Below, piece after piece: positions 47,125 through 55,877 of a stretch of DNA of 64,000 nt. This stretch comes from Desulfomonile sp963700305 (GTDB lineage Bacteria; Desulfobacterota; Desulfomonilia; Desulfomonilales; Desulfomonilaceae), in the NCBI GenBank assembly GCA_963700305.1, contig CAVOXB010000021.1:1-64000 (forward strand), in the 5' to 3' direction. Both the position numbers and the translations under genes were made by a program. The stretch's first letter is position 1; each line of letters begins with the position of its first letter. A model generated the notes under the pieces. The model saw only the letters and a program-made list of their open reading frames with translations, was not told the DNA's origin and made no database searches.

Positions 47125-48240
47125 ATGATTCCCGTCTGCGAGCCCGTGCTGAACGGCCGGGAGATGAGTTACGTAAATGAGTGCCTGGAGACGAATTGGA
47201 TCTCCTCGGCCGGGAAATACATTTCGCTTTTTGAAGAAAAATTTAGCCAGTACTGCGGGATGCCGTTTGGAGTGGCTTGCACTAACTGCACCACAGCGCT
47301 GCACATGTCGATGGTGGCAATGGGAATCGGACAGGGTGACGAAGTCATCATTCCGGATTTTACGCTCATAGTCTCTGCCAATACAGTGATCCAAGCTGGC
47401 GCTAAACCAGTGCTTGTGGATGTGGACCCCAAAACATGGTGCATCGATCCCAAGCTTATCGAAGCGAAAATCACCCCTCGCACCAAGGCCATAATGGTAG
47501 TGCATATGTATGGACACCCATGCGACATGGAAGCCATTATGGACATCGCGCGCAGACATAATCTGTACGTGATCGAGGACTGCGCCCAGGCCCACGGGGC
47601 GGAAGTGAACGGACGTAAAACGGGCAGCTTCGGCGACGTTTCCTGTTTCAGCTTTTATGGGAACAAGATACTCACCACGGGTGAAGGTGGAATGGTCTTG
47701 TGCCGAGACAAAGAACTGGCTGATCGACTGCAATTGCTTCGCAATCAGGGATTTCAGGAACCCCGATTCATGCATGAAGTGGTCGCTTACAACTACCGCA
47801 TGACCAACGTCCAAGCCGCCATTGGGGTCGCTCAGACCGAAATGGTGGAAGAAAAAATAGCGGTTAAGAGATGGATCGGGCAGACTTACAATGAATTGTT
47901 GGCAGGAGCTGCGGATTTGACGTTGCCGTACGAGGAACCCTGGGCAAAAAACGTGTATTGGATGTACGGTGTGGTTGTGGGCGGGGGCTTCGGCATGACC
48001 AAGGACCAACTCATGGTCAAGCTGAGAGAAAAAGGTGTGGATACGAGATCTTTTTTCTGCCCCATGAGTCTGCAGCCGGTCTTTAGGAATGGACATAATC
48101 CCTTGTATCCTGACGTTTCGGCCAAGAGCCCGGTGTCTGTGGATCTGTGGAATCGAGGGCTTTACCTGCCATCAGGCTTGGGACTGACCAAGGCTCACAT
48201 GGAGGAAGTTACGGCAAAGCTCATTGAATGTCATGCGTGA
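47125..48240 (+). CDS. DegT/DnrJ/EryC1/StrS-family sugar aminotransferase
   Basis: A 371-residue PLP enzyme that converts an NDP-keto-sugar to the amino sugar with glutamate. ATG 47125 with GGAGGA is preferred to an ATG further upstream at 47047. Motifs: SSAGKYISLFEEKFSQYCG, C-T-N-C-T-T-A-L-H (phosphate loop), D-E-V-I-I-P-D-F-T, VIEDCAQAHGAEVNGRKTG, and the PLP Lys in CFSFYGNKILTTGEGGMVLC; then YNYRMTNVQAAIG and a C-terminal S-S-L-P-S-G motif (LYLPSGLGLT). It heads a five-gene operon with a glycosyltransferase, cupin and two methyltransferases, consistent with a decorated amino sugar. Product specificity (perosamine-like or other) is not clear. Confidence 0.9.
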   Translation: MIPVCEPVLNGREMSYVNECLETNWISSAGKYISLFEEKFSQYCGMPFGVACTNCTTALHMSMVAMGIGQGDEVIIPDFTLIVSANTVIQAGAKPVLVDVDPKTWCIDPKLIEAKITPRTKAIMVVHMYGHPCDMEAIMDIARRHNLYVIEDCAQAHGAEVNGRKTGSFGDVSCFSFYGNKILTTGEGGMVLCRDKELADRLQLLRNQGFQEPRFMHEVVAYNYRMTNVQAAIGVAQTEMVEEKIAVKRWIGQTYNELLAGAADLTLPYEEPWAKNVYWMYGVVVGGGFGMTKDQLMVKLREKGVDTRSFFCPMSLQPVFRNGHNPLYPDVSAKSPVSVDLWNRGLYLPSGLGLTKAHMEEVTAKLIECHA

Positions 48241-48381
48241 AAGGATTCGTGATATAAAGATTTGGTTGTACGTGGAAAAGTCCCTTCTTTCCCTCTTTGT
48301 AAAGGGCGGCAAGAATGGTCCTTCTCGCACTGCCTTGTACACACTGAAACTGCATCTTGAAGACTGTCCGGAGGTGATTCA

Positions 48382-49092
48382 TTGAATCTGGATCCTCAGG
48401 TTTCAATAGTGCTTGCAACCTATAATGAGCGAGAAAACATTCTCGATACGATCAACAGTATTTGTGAGCACGTTAAAGGCGTTGAAGTAATCGTAGTGGA
48501 CGATGACTCCGCAGACGGTACGTGGCACATAGTGGAGAATTTTGATGATCCGCGTGTGGTTCTCGTTCGGCGTGTGGCCACCCGCGGGCTGGCCTCTGCC
48601 TTCAATCGAGGCGTCATTGAATCTCGCGGTCAAATCGTGGGATGGATGGATGCGGATATGTGCATGCCCCCCTCCATGCTGCCTTCCATGATAAAGAAAC
48701 TCGACGAGTACGACATTGTTATAGGTTCTCGTTATGCGCCCGGTGGCATGGATGACAGGGCCATGTTGAGGGTAATTTCAAGCCGCTTGATCAATGGCTT
48801 AGCTGGTCTTGTGCTGGGATTCGGCATAAAGGACTATGACAGCGGGTTCGTGGTGCTTCGCCGGAGCGTGTTTGATAAAGTCTCCATTATACCTACTGGT
48901 TATGGCGCTTATTTTATGGAATTTTTGTATACTTGCCGTAAGAAAGGGCTCACGGTCTACGAGATGCCGTACATTTTTAGGGACCGAGCCAAAGGCGTCT
49001 CCAAGTCCGCACCGAGCATCTTGAAATTCTTTAAGACGGGCATGCAGTACGTGTTACGTATTTTCACCGCCAGAATTCGCAGGATAGACTGA
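48382..49092 (+). CDS. Glycosyltransferase family 2 (dolichyl-phosphate-mannose-synthase-like)
   Basis: A 236-residue GT-A enzyme. TTG 48382 follows GGAGGTGAT, almost the full ribosome consensus. Motifs: VSIVLATYNERENILDTINS, VIVVDDDSADGT (nucleotide contact), R-G-L-A-S-A-F-N-R-G, and the metal motif D-A-D in VGWMDADMCMPP; later ITGSRY-like IVIGSRYAPGGM and the D-x-D-S-G-F segment IKDYDSGFVVLRR. No membrane helices follow, so it matches soluble DPM1-like polyprenyl-phosphate glycosyltransferases. Its stop overlaps the next ATG (TGATG). Confidence 0.9.
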   Translation: MNLDPQVSIVLATYNERENILDTINSICEHVKGVEVIVVDDDSADGTWHIVENFDDPRVVLVRRVATRGLASAFNRGVIESRGQIVGWMDADMCMPPSMLPSMIKKLDEYDIVIGSRYAPGGMDDRAMLRVISSRLINGLAGLVLGFGIKDYDSGFVVLRRSVFDKVSIIPTGYGAYFMEFLYTCRKKGLTVYEMPYIFRDRAKGVSKSAPSILKFFKTGMQYVLRIFTARIRRID

Positions 49093-49466
49093 TGTCTCAC
49101 GATACCGTCAAACCCTCTTTTGAGCGAAACGATGACCGCGGCTTTTTTCAGGAAATTCTCAATGACGGACATTGGGAAAACCTGATTCGCGGGCGAATGA
49201 ATCCTGGCGCGGTGATAGGGAATCATTATCACAAAAAAACGATAATCTTTTTCTATTTGACCAGCGGATCGGTCCGAGTGAAGACTGTTAACGTGGAAAA
49301 CGGATTACGCGATGATTTTGCATTGCAGGCGAATCAAGGCGTCTTGCTAAGCGTCAATGAATCCCACGCTATCCGCTTCTTGGAAGATTCCGAATTCATC
49401 ATGCTAAAATCATTGCGTTACGATTCAACGGACCCTGATACGTACAGTTTCCCAGTCGAGGATTGA
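49092..49466 (+). CDS. Cupin-fold protein (WxcM/FdtA-like)
   Basis: 124 residues with a jelly-roll pattern: DRGFFQEILND, then G-x-V-I-G-N-H-Y-H-K-K-T (the H-x-H of cupins), the strand IIFFYLTSGSVRVKTVNV, and L-S-V-N-E-S-H-A-I-R-F. In sugar operons such proteins are 3,4-ketoisomerases, epimerases or capping dioxygenase-like proteins acting on the NDP-keto-sugar. It starts inside the stop of the glycosyltransferase gene, so coupling is tight. A precise reaction cannot be assigned. Confidence 0.75.
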   Translation: MSHDTVKPSFERNDDRGFFQEILNDGHWENLIRGRMNPGAVIGNHYHKKTIIFFYLTSGSVRVKTVNVENGLRDDFALQANQGVLLSVNESHAIRFLEDSEFIMLKSLRYDSTDPDTYSFPVED

Positions 49467-49469
49467 TCC

Positions 49470-50222
49470 TTGGAGACTCATGAGTACAAGACTCTTTTTG
49501 AATTGGAAACCTCTTTTTGGTGGTTCAAAGCTCTTCATCTGACACTGCTGGACGCTATCCGGCATCTCGGAATAGACTCCCACGCTATGATACTTGACGC
49601 TGGATGCGGCACGGGACAGAACCTGTGGAGTGTGTGTCAGAATCTGTCTCAGAATTGTTACGGCTTTGATGTGTCGCTTGACGCGTCTCGTTTTTGGAGC
49701 ACGAGGGGCTTGAATAAGGTATGCCTCGCGTCGGTCAATGAAATTCCTTATCGGTCCGGGATCTTTGACGTAGTGATGTCTGTGGACGTGCTGGAATGTG
49801 CGGCTGTGTCCCAGGAAAAGGCGTATTCCGAGATGTGGCGAGTGCTGAAGCCCGGTGGACACATCGTGATGATAGTCCCTGCATATGACTGGCTCATGAC
49901 TCCGGAGCATCACAAGGCTGTGGGGGCTGTTCGGCGTTATTCCGGGACAGGTTTAAGATCTTTGCTAGAGAAACAAAAGGTGGAGATCGTACGAATAACC
50001 CACTTTTTTGGTTCGCTGCTGCCTCTCGTGGCCGTGTACCGATTGGCTCTTCGGTATTTCGGCAGCAAAAGCAATGACACTCCCCGCTCCGAATTGAAAC
50101 CTGTGCATCCTTTGGTGAATAGTCTGTTGTTCAATATTGTGAACCTAGAACGCCTTTACGTGCGCAAGCACAGAATGCCGTTTGGAAGCTCCATAATGGC
50201 CGTGGTTTCGAAAGGCCGGTGA
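49470..50222 (+). CDS. Class I SAM-dependent methyltransferase
   Basis: 250 residues. The SAM motif I is ILDAGCGTGQNL at about 41-52, followed by YGFDVS (motif II acidic), EIPYRSGIFDVVMSVDVLEC (motif III/IV region) and a post-motif L-K-P-G-G-H-I-V-M-I-V-P. A C-terminal domain with SLLPLVAVYRLALRYFG is typical of type 11-like enzymes in surface-sugar clusters. TTG 49470 is the start, three bases after the cupin gene's stop. Likely methylates a sugar or lipid-linked glycan; the target is not visible. Confidence 0.85.
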   Translation: METHEYKTLFELETSFWWFKALHLTLLDAIRHLGIDSHAMILDAGCGTGQNLWSVCQNLSQNCYGFDVSLDASRFWSTRGLNKVCLASVNEIPYRSGIFDVVMSVDVLECAAVSQEKAYSEMWRVLKPGGHIVMIVPAYDWLMTPEHHKAVGAVRRYSGTGLRSLLEKQKVEIVRITHFFGSLLPLVAVYRLALRYFGSKSNDTPRSELKPVHPLVNSLLFNIVNLERLYVRKHRMPFGSSIMAVVSKGR

Positions 50223-50834
50223 ATGATGGCAGTAAAGGCCTGGCAATTGGGCTCACCTGAAACCGGGATTTACAAATTTTACGATGGGCTGAGAAATCGG
50301 CTGAATTTCAAACTTGCCGATTATCTTACAACCAGGGGCCTAGAGGATGCGGAAGGCCGGGTCTTGGAAGCTGGGTCAGGGCCGGCTTTTGCCTCCTCGA
50401 TTCTGGCAAGGCACCCGAAGGTGGGTCTCAGCATTGCTGCGGACATCGATCTGGAGGCCCTTCACGAAGCCAAGCGCAGAGACCCGGCACTTGCTTTGGT
50501 TGTCGCGGACCTAAACCAGCTGCCTTTCCGGAACGAAAGCATTGATCTATGCTGGAACAGCAGCACCATCGAACACCTTCCGGACCCGCAATCCGCGCTG
50601 AAAGAAATGGTTCGGGTGACCCGCACAAAGGGAATCGTTTTTGTAGGCGTGCCGAACGTGTTCGGTCCTTTGGGAGTCCAGCGTTTCATCAAAAATACGT
50701 CTGCAGGAGTGTGGATAGGCGAAACTTTCAGTCTTGCCGGCTTAAAGAATATGTTCCTTCAGTCGGGATTACAGCCTCAAAATCATATCTATTATTTCTT
50801 TCGTTTTTTCGTAGGCATTCTGGGCAAGAAATAG
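50223..50834 (+). CDS. Class I SAM-dependent methyltransferase (type 11)
   Basis: 203 residues, directly abutting the previous methyltransferase gene. Motif I is VLEAGSGPAFAS, motif II IAADIDLEAL, then VVADLNQLPFRNESIDLCWN and the S-S-T-I-E-H-L-P-D-P motif, and a final V-R-V-T-R-T-K-G-I-V-F-V. It ends the five-gene operon; the two methyltransferases probably act on the same glycan at different positions. The unrelated sequences argue against a recent duplication. Confidence 0.85.
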   Translation: MMAVKAWQLGSPETGIYKFYDGLRNRLNFKLADYLTTRGLEDAEGRVLEAGSGPAFASSILARHPKVGLSIAADIDLEALHEAKRRDPALALVVADLNQLPFRNESIDLCWNSSTIEHLPDPQSALKEMVRVTRTKGIVFVGVPNVFGPLGVQRFIKNTSAGVWIGETFSLAGLKNMFLQSGLQPQNHIYYFFRFFVGILGKK

Positions 50835-51098
50835 ACAACATCTTCAGAAGAGATCTAATACCAGAATCATACCCGGAATGAACGGCCAAAAGTACGAACC
50901 CTGTTTCATGGGGTTCCCACCGCACTCTATTCAAGCATTCAGTCATTCCCGGATACTAAATAGTAGGCTTCTTATCACAATTCTAAAGACTTGTTTGACA
51001 TTTTCGTCAAGTCTTGAAAAAATGGTTCTCAAGTTTTTTCTGTGTATAGGGATTCTTGAAAGTAATGTCCGTTTGGCTGGGCGAAACGATTGGATGAT

Positions 51099-51181
51099 TG
51101 CCATTGCTAGGGCGCAGCCCGAAGCAATCTCCGATCAGCCAAAACTGAGATTGCTTCGTCGCTCCAATCCTCGCAATGGCA
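51099..51181. repeat. Imperfect inverted repeat (REP/MITE-like)
   Basis: Arms of about 33-35 bases: TGCCATTGC...GAAGCAATCTC (51099-51131) and GAGATTGCTTC...GCAATGGCA (51147-51181), around a 15-base loop. The 11 bases next to the loop and the outer 9 are perfect. The GATTGCTTCGTCGCT core is a widely dispersed bacterial intergenic repeat. It lies in the 550-base gap between the sugar operon and the next kinase; nothing else is recognised in that gap. Confidence 0.65.
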
Positions 51182-51383
51182 TGGTCAGACCTTCCGGATT
51201 GTGAACGAGAATAAGGAGCGAATCCGACACAATTTTTGAGAACTCCTATAGACACTCCGTAACCCGAAGAAGCCTTCAAGTTTTCCGCCTCGCGGACGCA
51301 GCAAACCAGTCAAGTAAGGTCTCTGGAGTAAAGAGATTCCGGTTTCGGAATCGAGAGACTGCAGTCGCTCATCGGATGATATC

Positions 51384-54300
51384 ATGAGAGAATATAGAAT
51401 TATAGGCCTTTCCGCGGTCTTTTTCATTTTTGTCTGTCTGAGTGATGCGGTTTTCGAATCGCTGATATTGCGTGAGAAGTCTTTTTGGGGATCTCTCATA
51501 CTGGACGTGGGCGGCCATGAGATTTTCCTCAGATCATTGGTAACGCTATGCTTTCTGGTTTTCGGCCTGATTGTTTCAAAAGCGTTTTCTAAACAAAGAA
51601 TGGCAGAGCAAGCGTTTGAAAAACGATCAGTGAAACTGGAGGAATCCAATAGACTGCTGGAATCGGAAATTACGCAACGCAAGAAGCTGGAAGATGACCT
51701 GAAAATCAACGAGGAACGCTACAGGACGGTTACTGACTTCACTTACGATTGGGAGTTCTGGATTGCACCGGATGGTCAGTTCCTGTGGATGTCTCCATCA
51801 TGCGAGCGTATTACCGGTTATACTGCAAACGATTTTGCTGAAGATCCTAAGCTCTTCCAAAAGATGTTGCACGAGGACGATTTCGAATCCGTCATGAAGC
51901 ACTTTGAAGAGATGGGAGGTTCAGTTCGATTAGTTGCACACTCCTTGGATTTCCGTATCGTGAGGAAAGATGGAGAGACCAGATGGATAAGCCATGTTTG
52001 TCAACCTGTGATCGGAGGCGGAGGCAAGTATCTCGGAAGGAGAGCTTCTAACAGGGATATAACTGCCCGCACTGAAGCTGAAGAAGCTCTGAAGTCCGGT
52101 GAAGAGAGATTTCGGCAGATATATGCCAGGTCTCCAGTTATGATGCATTCCATCGATGAGACTGGGATTATACGAAATGTCAATCAAAGATGGTTGGAGG
52201 TCTTGGGGTACACCAGAGACGAAGTTTTGGGACGTAACATAATCTTTGTAATGACCCCGGAATCCACGCTCAGGGCCAAGACGGTCATTCTACCGGAATA
52301 CTGGCGGCATGGCGTGGTCAGAGATGTAGCTTATCAGTATGTCAAGAAGGACGGCACAATAATAGATGTTTTACTTGATTCCGTAGTCATGGATGACCCG
52401 GAGTGGGGTCGTATCAGTCTTTCCACAGTAAGAAATATTACCGCCCGTAAAATGGCCGAAGAGGAAACAAAACGGACCAAGGCGTTGCTCAATTCCATAA
52501 TCGAGAACCTCCCTAACCCGGTCTTCTTGAAAGATGCCAAAGACCTAAAATACCTCCTTTGGAACAAGGCAAGTGAGGAGCTTTATGGTTACGCAGGTGA
52601 AGAAATCTTGGGTAAAACCGCTTATGATTTTTTCCCCCCTGAGCAGGCCAGCCGCTTCCAAATGCAGGATCGTGATGCCTTGAGCACGGGTCAACTTGTC
52701 TGCATAGCGGAACAGGTTGTCGATTCAAAAACCAAAGGGACGAGAATAGTGCACACCAAGAAATTGCCGATCCTAGGCAATGATGGAAAACCTCAGTATC
52801 TAGTAGGGATCTCCGAAGACATAACCGAAAGTAAGCAAGCTGAAAAAGCTTTGATCAAGGCTCGAGAGGCAGCTGAGCAAGCCAGCAGAGCCAAGAGCGA
52901 GTTTCTTGCCAACATGAGCCATGAAATCAGGACCCCTATCAACGGGATAATGGGGATGACCGAACTGGCTTTTAACACTGATCTCACACCAGAGCAACAC
53001 GAATATCTGGAAGCGGTCAGAATCTCCGCGGACTCGCTGCTCAAGCTCATCAATGACATTCTGGATTTTTCAAAAATAGAAGCAGGGAAACTGGAACTGA
53101 TAGAAGTAGATTTCAGCCTGCGAGACGCAATTGCCGACACCATGACCATGATGGCGTTCCAGGCCCATAAGAAAAGTCTTGAACTGGCTTATCAGGTCTC
53201 GCCCGAGGTGCCGGATTCTTTAATAGGTGACCCGGGTCGACTTCGACAGATCCTCGTAAATCTGGTGGGAAATGCCGTCAAATTCACCGAGAAGGGAGAA
53301 GTAGTAGTAGGAGTTCAGTCTGGAGTGGAATCTCAAGATGGGGTTCATCTTCATTTTACAGTCACCGATACCGGCATAGGCATTCCCCTTGAGAAGCAGG
53401 AAAGAGTCTTTCGCGAATTTGAACAGGCCGATGGCTCTACCTCGCGAAAATATGGAGGAACAGGCCTCGGTTTGGCCATCTCTACTCGATTCTGCGAAAT
53501 GATGGGGGGTAAGATCTGGGTTGAAAGTGAAGTCGGAAAGGGGAGCACGTTTCATTTCACTATTCGTGTGGGGCTTCAAAAGGAGAGAGTATTACAGGTA
53601 TCAGGCGAACAAATTAGCAGCTTGAAGGACCTGGCTGTGCTCGTGGTTGATGACAATGACACAAATAGACGAATTTTAGAGCAAATTCTTCTATACTGGG
53701 GCATGAATCCCACAGTGGTCGACGGTGGGAGTGCCGCTTTACAAGCAATGGAAAAGGCACACAAGAATGGGTCCCCTTTTCAGATAATACTGACCGACTG
53801 CATGATGCCTGAAATGGACGGTTTTCAGTTGGTTGAGCGAATAAACGAAGAATCCCGATTTGCCTCCTCGACAATAGTAATGCTCACATCCGCCGGCGAG
53901 AGAGGAGATGCAGCGCGCTGCCTCAAATTGGGTATAGCAGCCTATTTATTGAAACCGGTGAGGCAATCCGAGTTACTGTTTACTATTTCAAGAGTCCTAA
54001 ATGGACCGTCGATTGGCGAGGCCCGTCCTTCCCTAATTACCCGCCATTCCATTCGAGAGAGCAAACGACGGCTCTCCATACTCCTTGCCGAAGATAATGC
54101 GGTAAATCAAAAGCTTGCGACAAAGATGCTTGAGAGGATGGGGCATACGGTCACGGTAGCCGGGAACGGCGTTGAAGCCTTGGATACTCTGGAGAAAGCC
54201 AACTTCGATCTGGTATTGATGGACGTTCAAATGCCTGAAATGGACGGCCTTGACGCAACGAAAAACCTCAGAATCAAAGAAAAAATAACCGAAAGTCACA

Positions 54301-54821
54301 TTCCTATCATCGCGATGACGGCCTATGCGCTGAAAGGCGACAAGGAAAGATGCTTGGAAGCAGGCATGGACGGGTACATTTCCAAGCCCATTAACGCTCA
54401 GGAACTTTATGAAGTAATTGAACACATTATGGGTACCTTTGAAAAGGAACCACAGCAGCAGCCTATCCCGGCAAAAGCTGCAACAGTCTTGGATAAGACA
54501 GCTATCCTTGATCGGGTTGGTGGTGACGTGGATCTGCTGAAGGAGATAGTGGCCCTGTTTCTCGAAGATTCTCCGAGACTCCTGGCGGAAATACGTGAAG
54601 CGTTCCAGAATGGGAATCCGGAACTGATGTCAAGGGCGGCCCATACGCTAAAGGGTTCGGTCAGCAACTTTGCTGCTGAATCTGCAACACGAGCGGCGCT
54701 AAGAGTCGAAAATTCGGGCAGATCGCTCGACCTTGCTGAGGCCCCTGAGGCAATAATGCAACTCGAGAGAGAAATGGGACGTGTCCGAGAAGAAACTTAT
54801 GGCTCTCAGTCAGGAGATTGA
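51384..54821 (+). CDS. Membrane-bound hybrid sensor kinase: 3 PAS, HisKA, HATPase, 2 receivers, HPt
   Basis: An intact 1145-residue phosphorelay protein. Membrane helices at about 6-26 and 51-68 bound a short periplasmic loop. A coiled coil 72-110 leads into PAS 110-230, 238-358 and 365-487. HisKA has H513 in FLANMSHEIRTPINGIMG; HATPase has NAVKFT, DTGIGI and GTGLGL. Receiver 1 has D805 (TDCMMPEMDG), receiver 2 D947 (LMDVQMPEMDG) with K1001. The C-terminal HPt has H1087 in RAAHTLKGS. All the phosphotransfer residues needed for a His-Asp-His-Asp relay are present. The diguanylate cyclase regulator starts 3 bases after its stop and is its likely target. Confidence 0.93.
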   Translation: MREYRIIGLSAVFFIFVCLSDAVFESLILREKSFWGSLILDVGGHEIFLRSLVTLCFLVFGLIVSKAFSKQRMAEQAFEKRSVKLEESNRLLESEITQRKKLEDDLKINEERYRTVTDFTYDWEFWIAPDGQFLWMSPSCERITGYTANDFAEDPKLFQKMLHEDDFESVMKHFEEMGGSVRLVAHSLDFRIVRKDGETRWISHVCQPVIGGGGKYLGRRASNRDITARTEAEEALKSGEERFRQIYARSPVMMHSIDETGIIRNVNQRWLEVLGYTRDEVLGRNIIFVMTPESTLRAKTVILPEYWRHGVVRDVAYQYVKKDGTIIDVLLDSVVMDDPEWGRISLSTVRNITARKMAEEETKRTKALLNSIIENLPNPVFLKDAKDLKYLLWNKASEELYGYAGEEILGKTAYDFFPPEQASRFQMQDRDALSTGQLVCIAEQVVDSKTKGTRIVHTKKLPILGNDGKPQYLVGISEDITESKQAEKALIKAREAAEQASRAKSEFLANMSHEIRTPINGIMGMTELAFNTDLTPEQHEYLEAVRISADSLLKLINDILDFSKIEAGKLELIEVDFSLRDAIADTMTMMAFQAHKKSLELAYQVSPEVPDSLIGDPGRLRQILVNLVGNAVKFTEKGEVVVGVQSGVESQDGVHLHFTVTDTGIGIPLEKQERVFREFEQADGSTSRKYGGTGLGLAISTRFCEMMGGKIWVESEVGKGSTFHFTIRVGLQKERVLQVSGEQISSLKDLAVLVVDDNDTNRRILEQILLYWGMNPTVVDGGSAALQAMEKAHKNGSPFQIILTDCMMPEMDGFQLVERINEESRFASSTIVMLTSAGERGDAARCLKLGIAAYLLKPVRQSELLFTISRVLNGPSIGEARPSLITRHSIRESKRRLSILLAEDNAVNQKLATKMLERMGHTVTVAGNGVEALDTLEKANFDLVLMDVQMPEMDGLDATKNLRIKEKITESHIPIIAMTAYALKGDKERCLEAGMDGYISKPINAQELYEVIEHIMGTFEKEPQQQPIPAKAATVLDKTAILDRVGGDVDLLKEIVALFLEDSPRLLAEIREAFQNGNPELMSRAAHTLKGSVSNFAAESATRAALRVENSGRSLDLAEAPEAIMQLEREMGRVREETYGSQSGD

Positions 54822-54824
54822 ACC

Positions 54825-55766
54825 GTGAAGGTACTTGTAGCGGAAGACGATCCTATCGCCAGGCGATTGCTGGAAGTCCATCTCATAAGATGGGGACACG
54901 ATGTAATAATTTGCAGCGATGGAAATGAAGCGTGGAACACGCTGACGCGGGACGATGCTCCCAGACTAGCCATCCTTGATTGGATGATGCCGGGTATGGA
55001 TGGTGTGACAATATGCAGAAAATTAAGGCATCTCGAAAAACAACAATATGTTTACATAATTCTCTTAACTGCAAGAACGGAAAAAGAAGATGTGATCGAG
55101 GGATTGGAAGCCGGAGCTGACGATTATATAGCTAAACCGTTTAATGCGAATGAGCTCAAGGTGAGAGTCCGGGCTGGTTCCAGAATAATTACCTTGCAAG
55201 AAGATCTTATGGCTGCGCTGAAAGCCTCAGAATATCAAGCATCTCACGACGCTCTCACCTCTCTTTTGAATCGCAAAGCTATTCTTGAGTTTCTTAATAG
55301 AGAATTGGCTCGCGCTGAACGGGACTACTCCGCAGTAAGCTTAATAATGGCAGATCTCGACTATTTCAAGCGCATCAATGATTCTTATGGGCATTTGGCA
55401 GGAGACGCCGTACTGAAAGAAATCGCACATAGACTGACTACAGCTGTGAGGCCTTACGATTCAATAGGGCGCTATGGTGGAGAAGAATTTCTCGTGGTGT
55501 GTCCCAATTGTGACGAAGAATGCGCATTCGGAATCGCCGAAAGACTCCGTGATTTGGTCGGTGAGAAACCTCTTGTCACTCCTGAAGGATCTTTCAAAGT
55601 GACCATGAGCCTGGGCGTCGCAGCCGTTAACGGAGGAGGACATGACGCGGATTCCATAACCAGAGCTGCGGACCAGGCGCTTTACAGGGCGAAAGAATTG
55701 GGACGCAATCGAGTTGAATTGCATAGGACTCATGAAGAGAGTTTGTCAAAGTATTCGGAAAAATGA
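54825..55766 (+). CDS. Response regulator with diguanylate cyclase (GGDEF) output
   Basis: 313 residues. Receiver 1-120: acidic E7-D8-D9, phospho-acceptor D52 in LAILDWMMPGMDG, K in IAKPFNANEL (PleD-like). GGDEF domain 135-300 with the active-site GGEEF in IGRYGGEEFLVV, and an R-P-Y-D inhibitory site five residues before it, so product inhibition by c-di-GMP is expected. It joins two GTP into c-di-GMP when phosphorylated. GTG 54825 follows the kinase stop (54819-54821) closely, so the two are co-translated. With the HD-GYP genes downstream it forms a make-and-break pair for c-di-GMP. Confidence 0.93.
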   Translation: MKVLVAEDDPIARRLLEVHLIRWGHDVIICSDGNEAWNTLTRDDAPRLAILDWMMPGMDGVTICRKLRHLEKQQYVYIILLTARTEKEDVIEGLEAGADDYIAKPFNANELKVRVRAGSRIITLQEDLMAALKASEYQASHDALTSLLNRKAILEFLNRELARAERDYSAVSLIMADLDYFKRINDSYGHLAGDAVLKEIAHRLTTAVRPYDSIGRYGGEEFLVVCPNCDEECAFGIAERLRDLVGEKPLVTPEGSFKVTMSLGVAAVNGGGHDADSITRAADQALYRAKELGRNRVELHRTHEESLSKYSEK

Positions 55767-55877
55767 TCGTTCGCCAGGACGGCGTGATCAACCCTCCACT
55801 GACGGCCATGCGCTGATCATTGTGAGCGCGGCGAAAAGCTCTGACGTAGGAGGAGGAGCTTCTTAGCGGAGTTAGAA

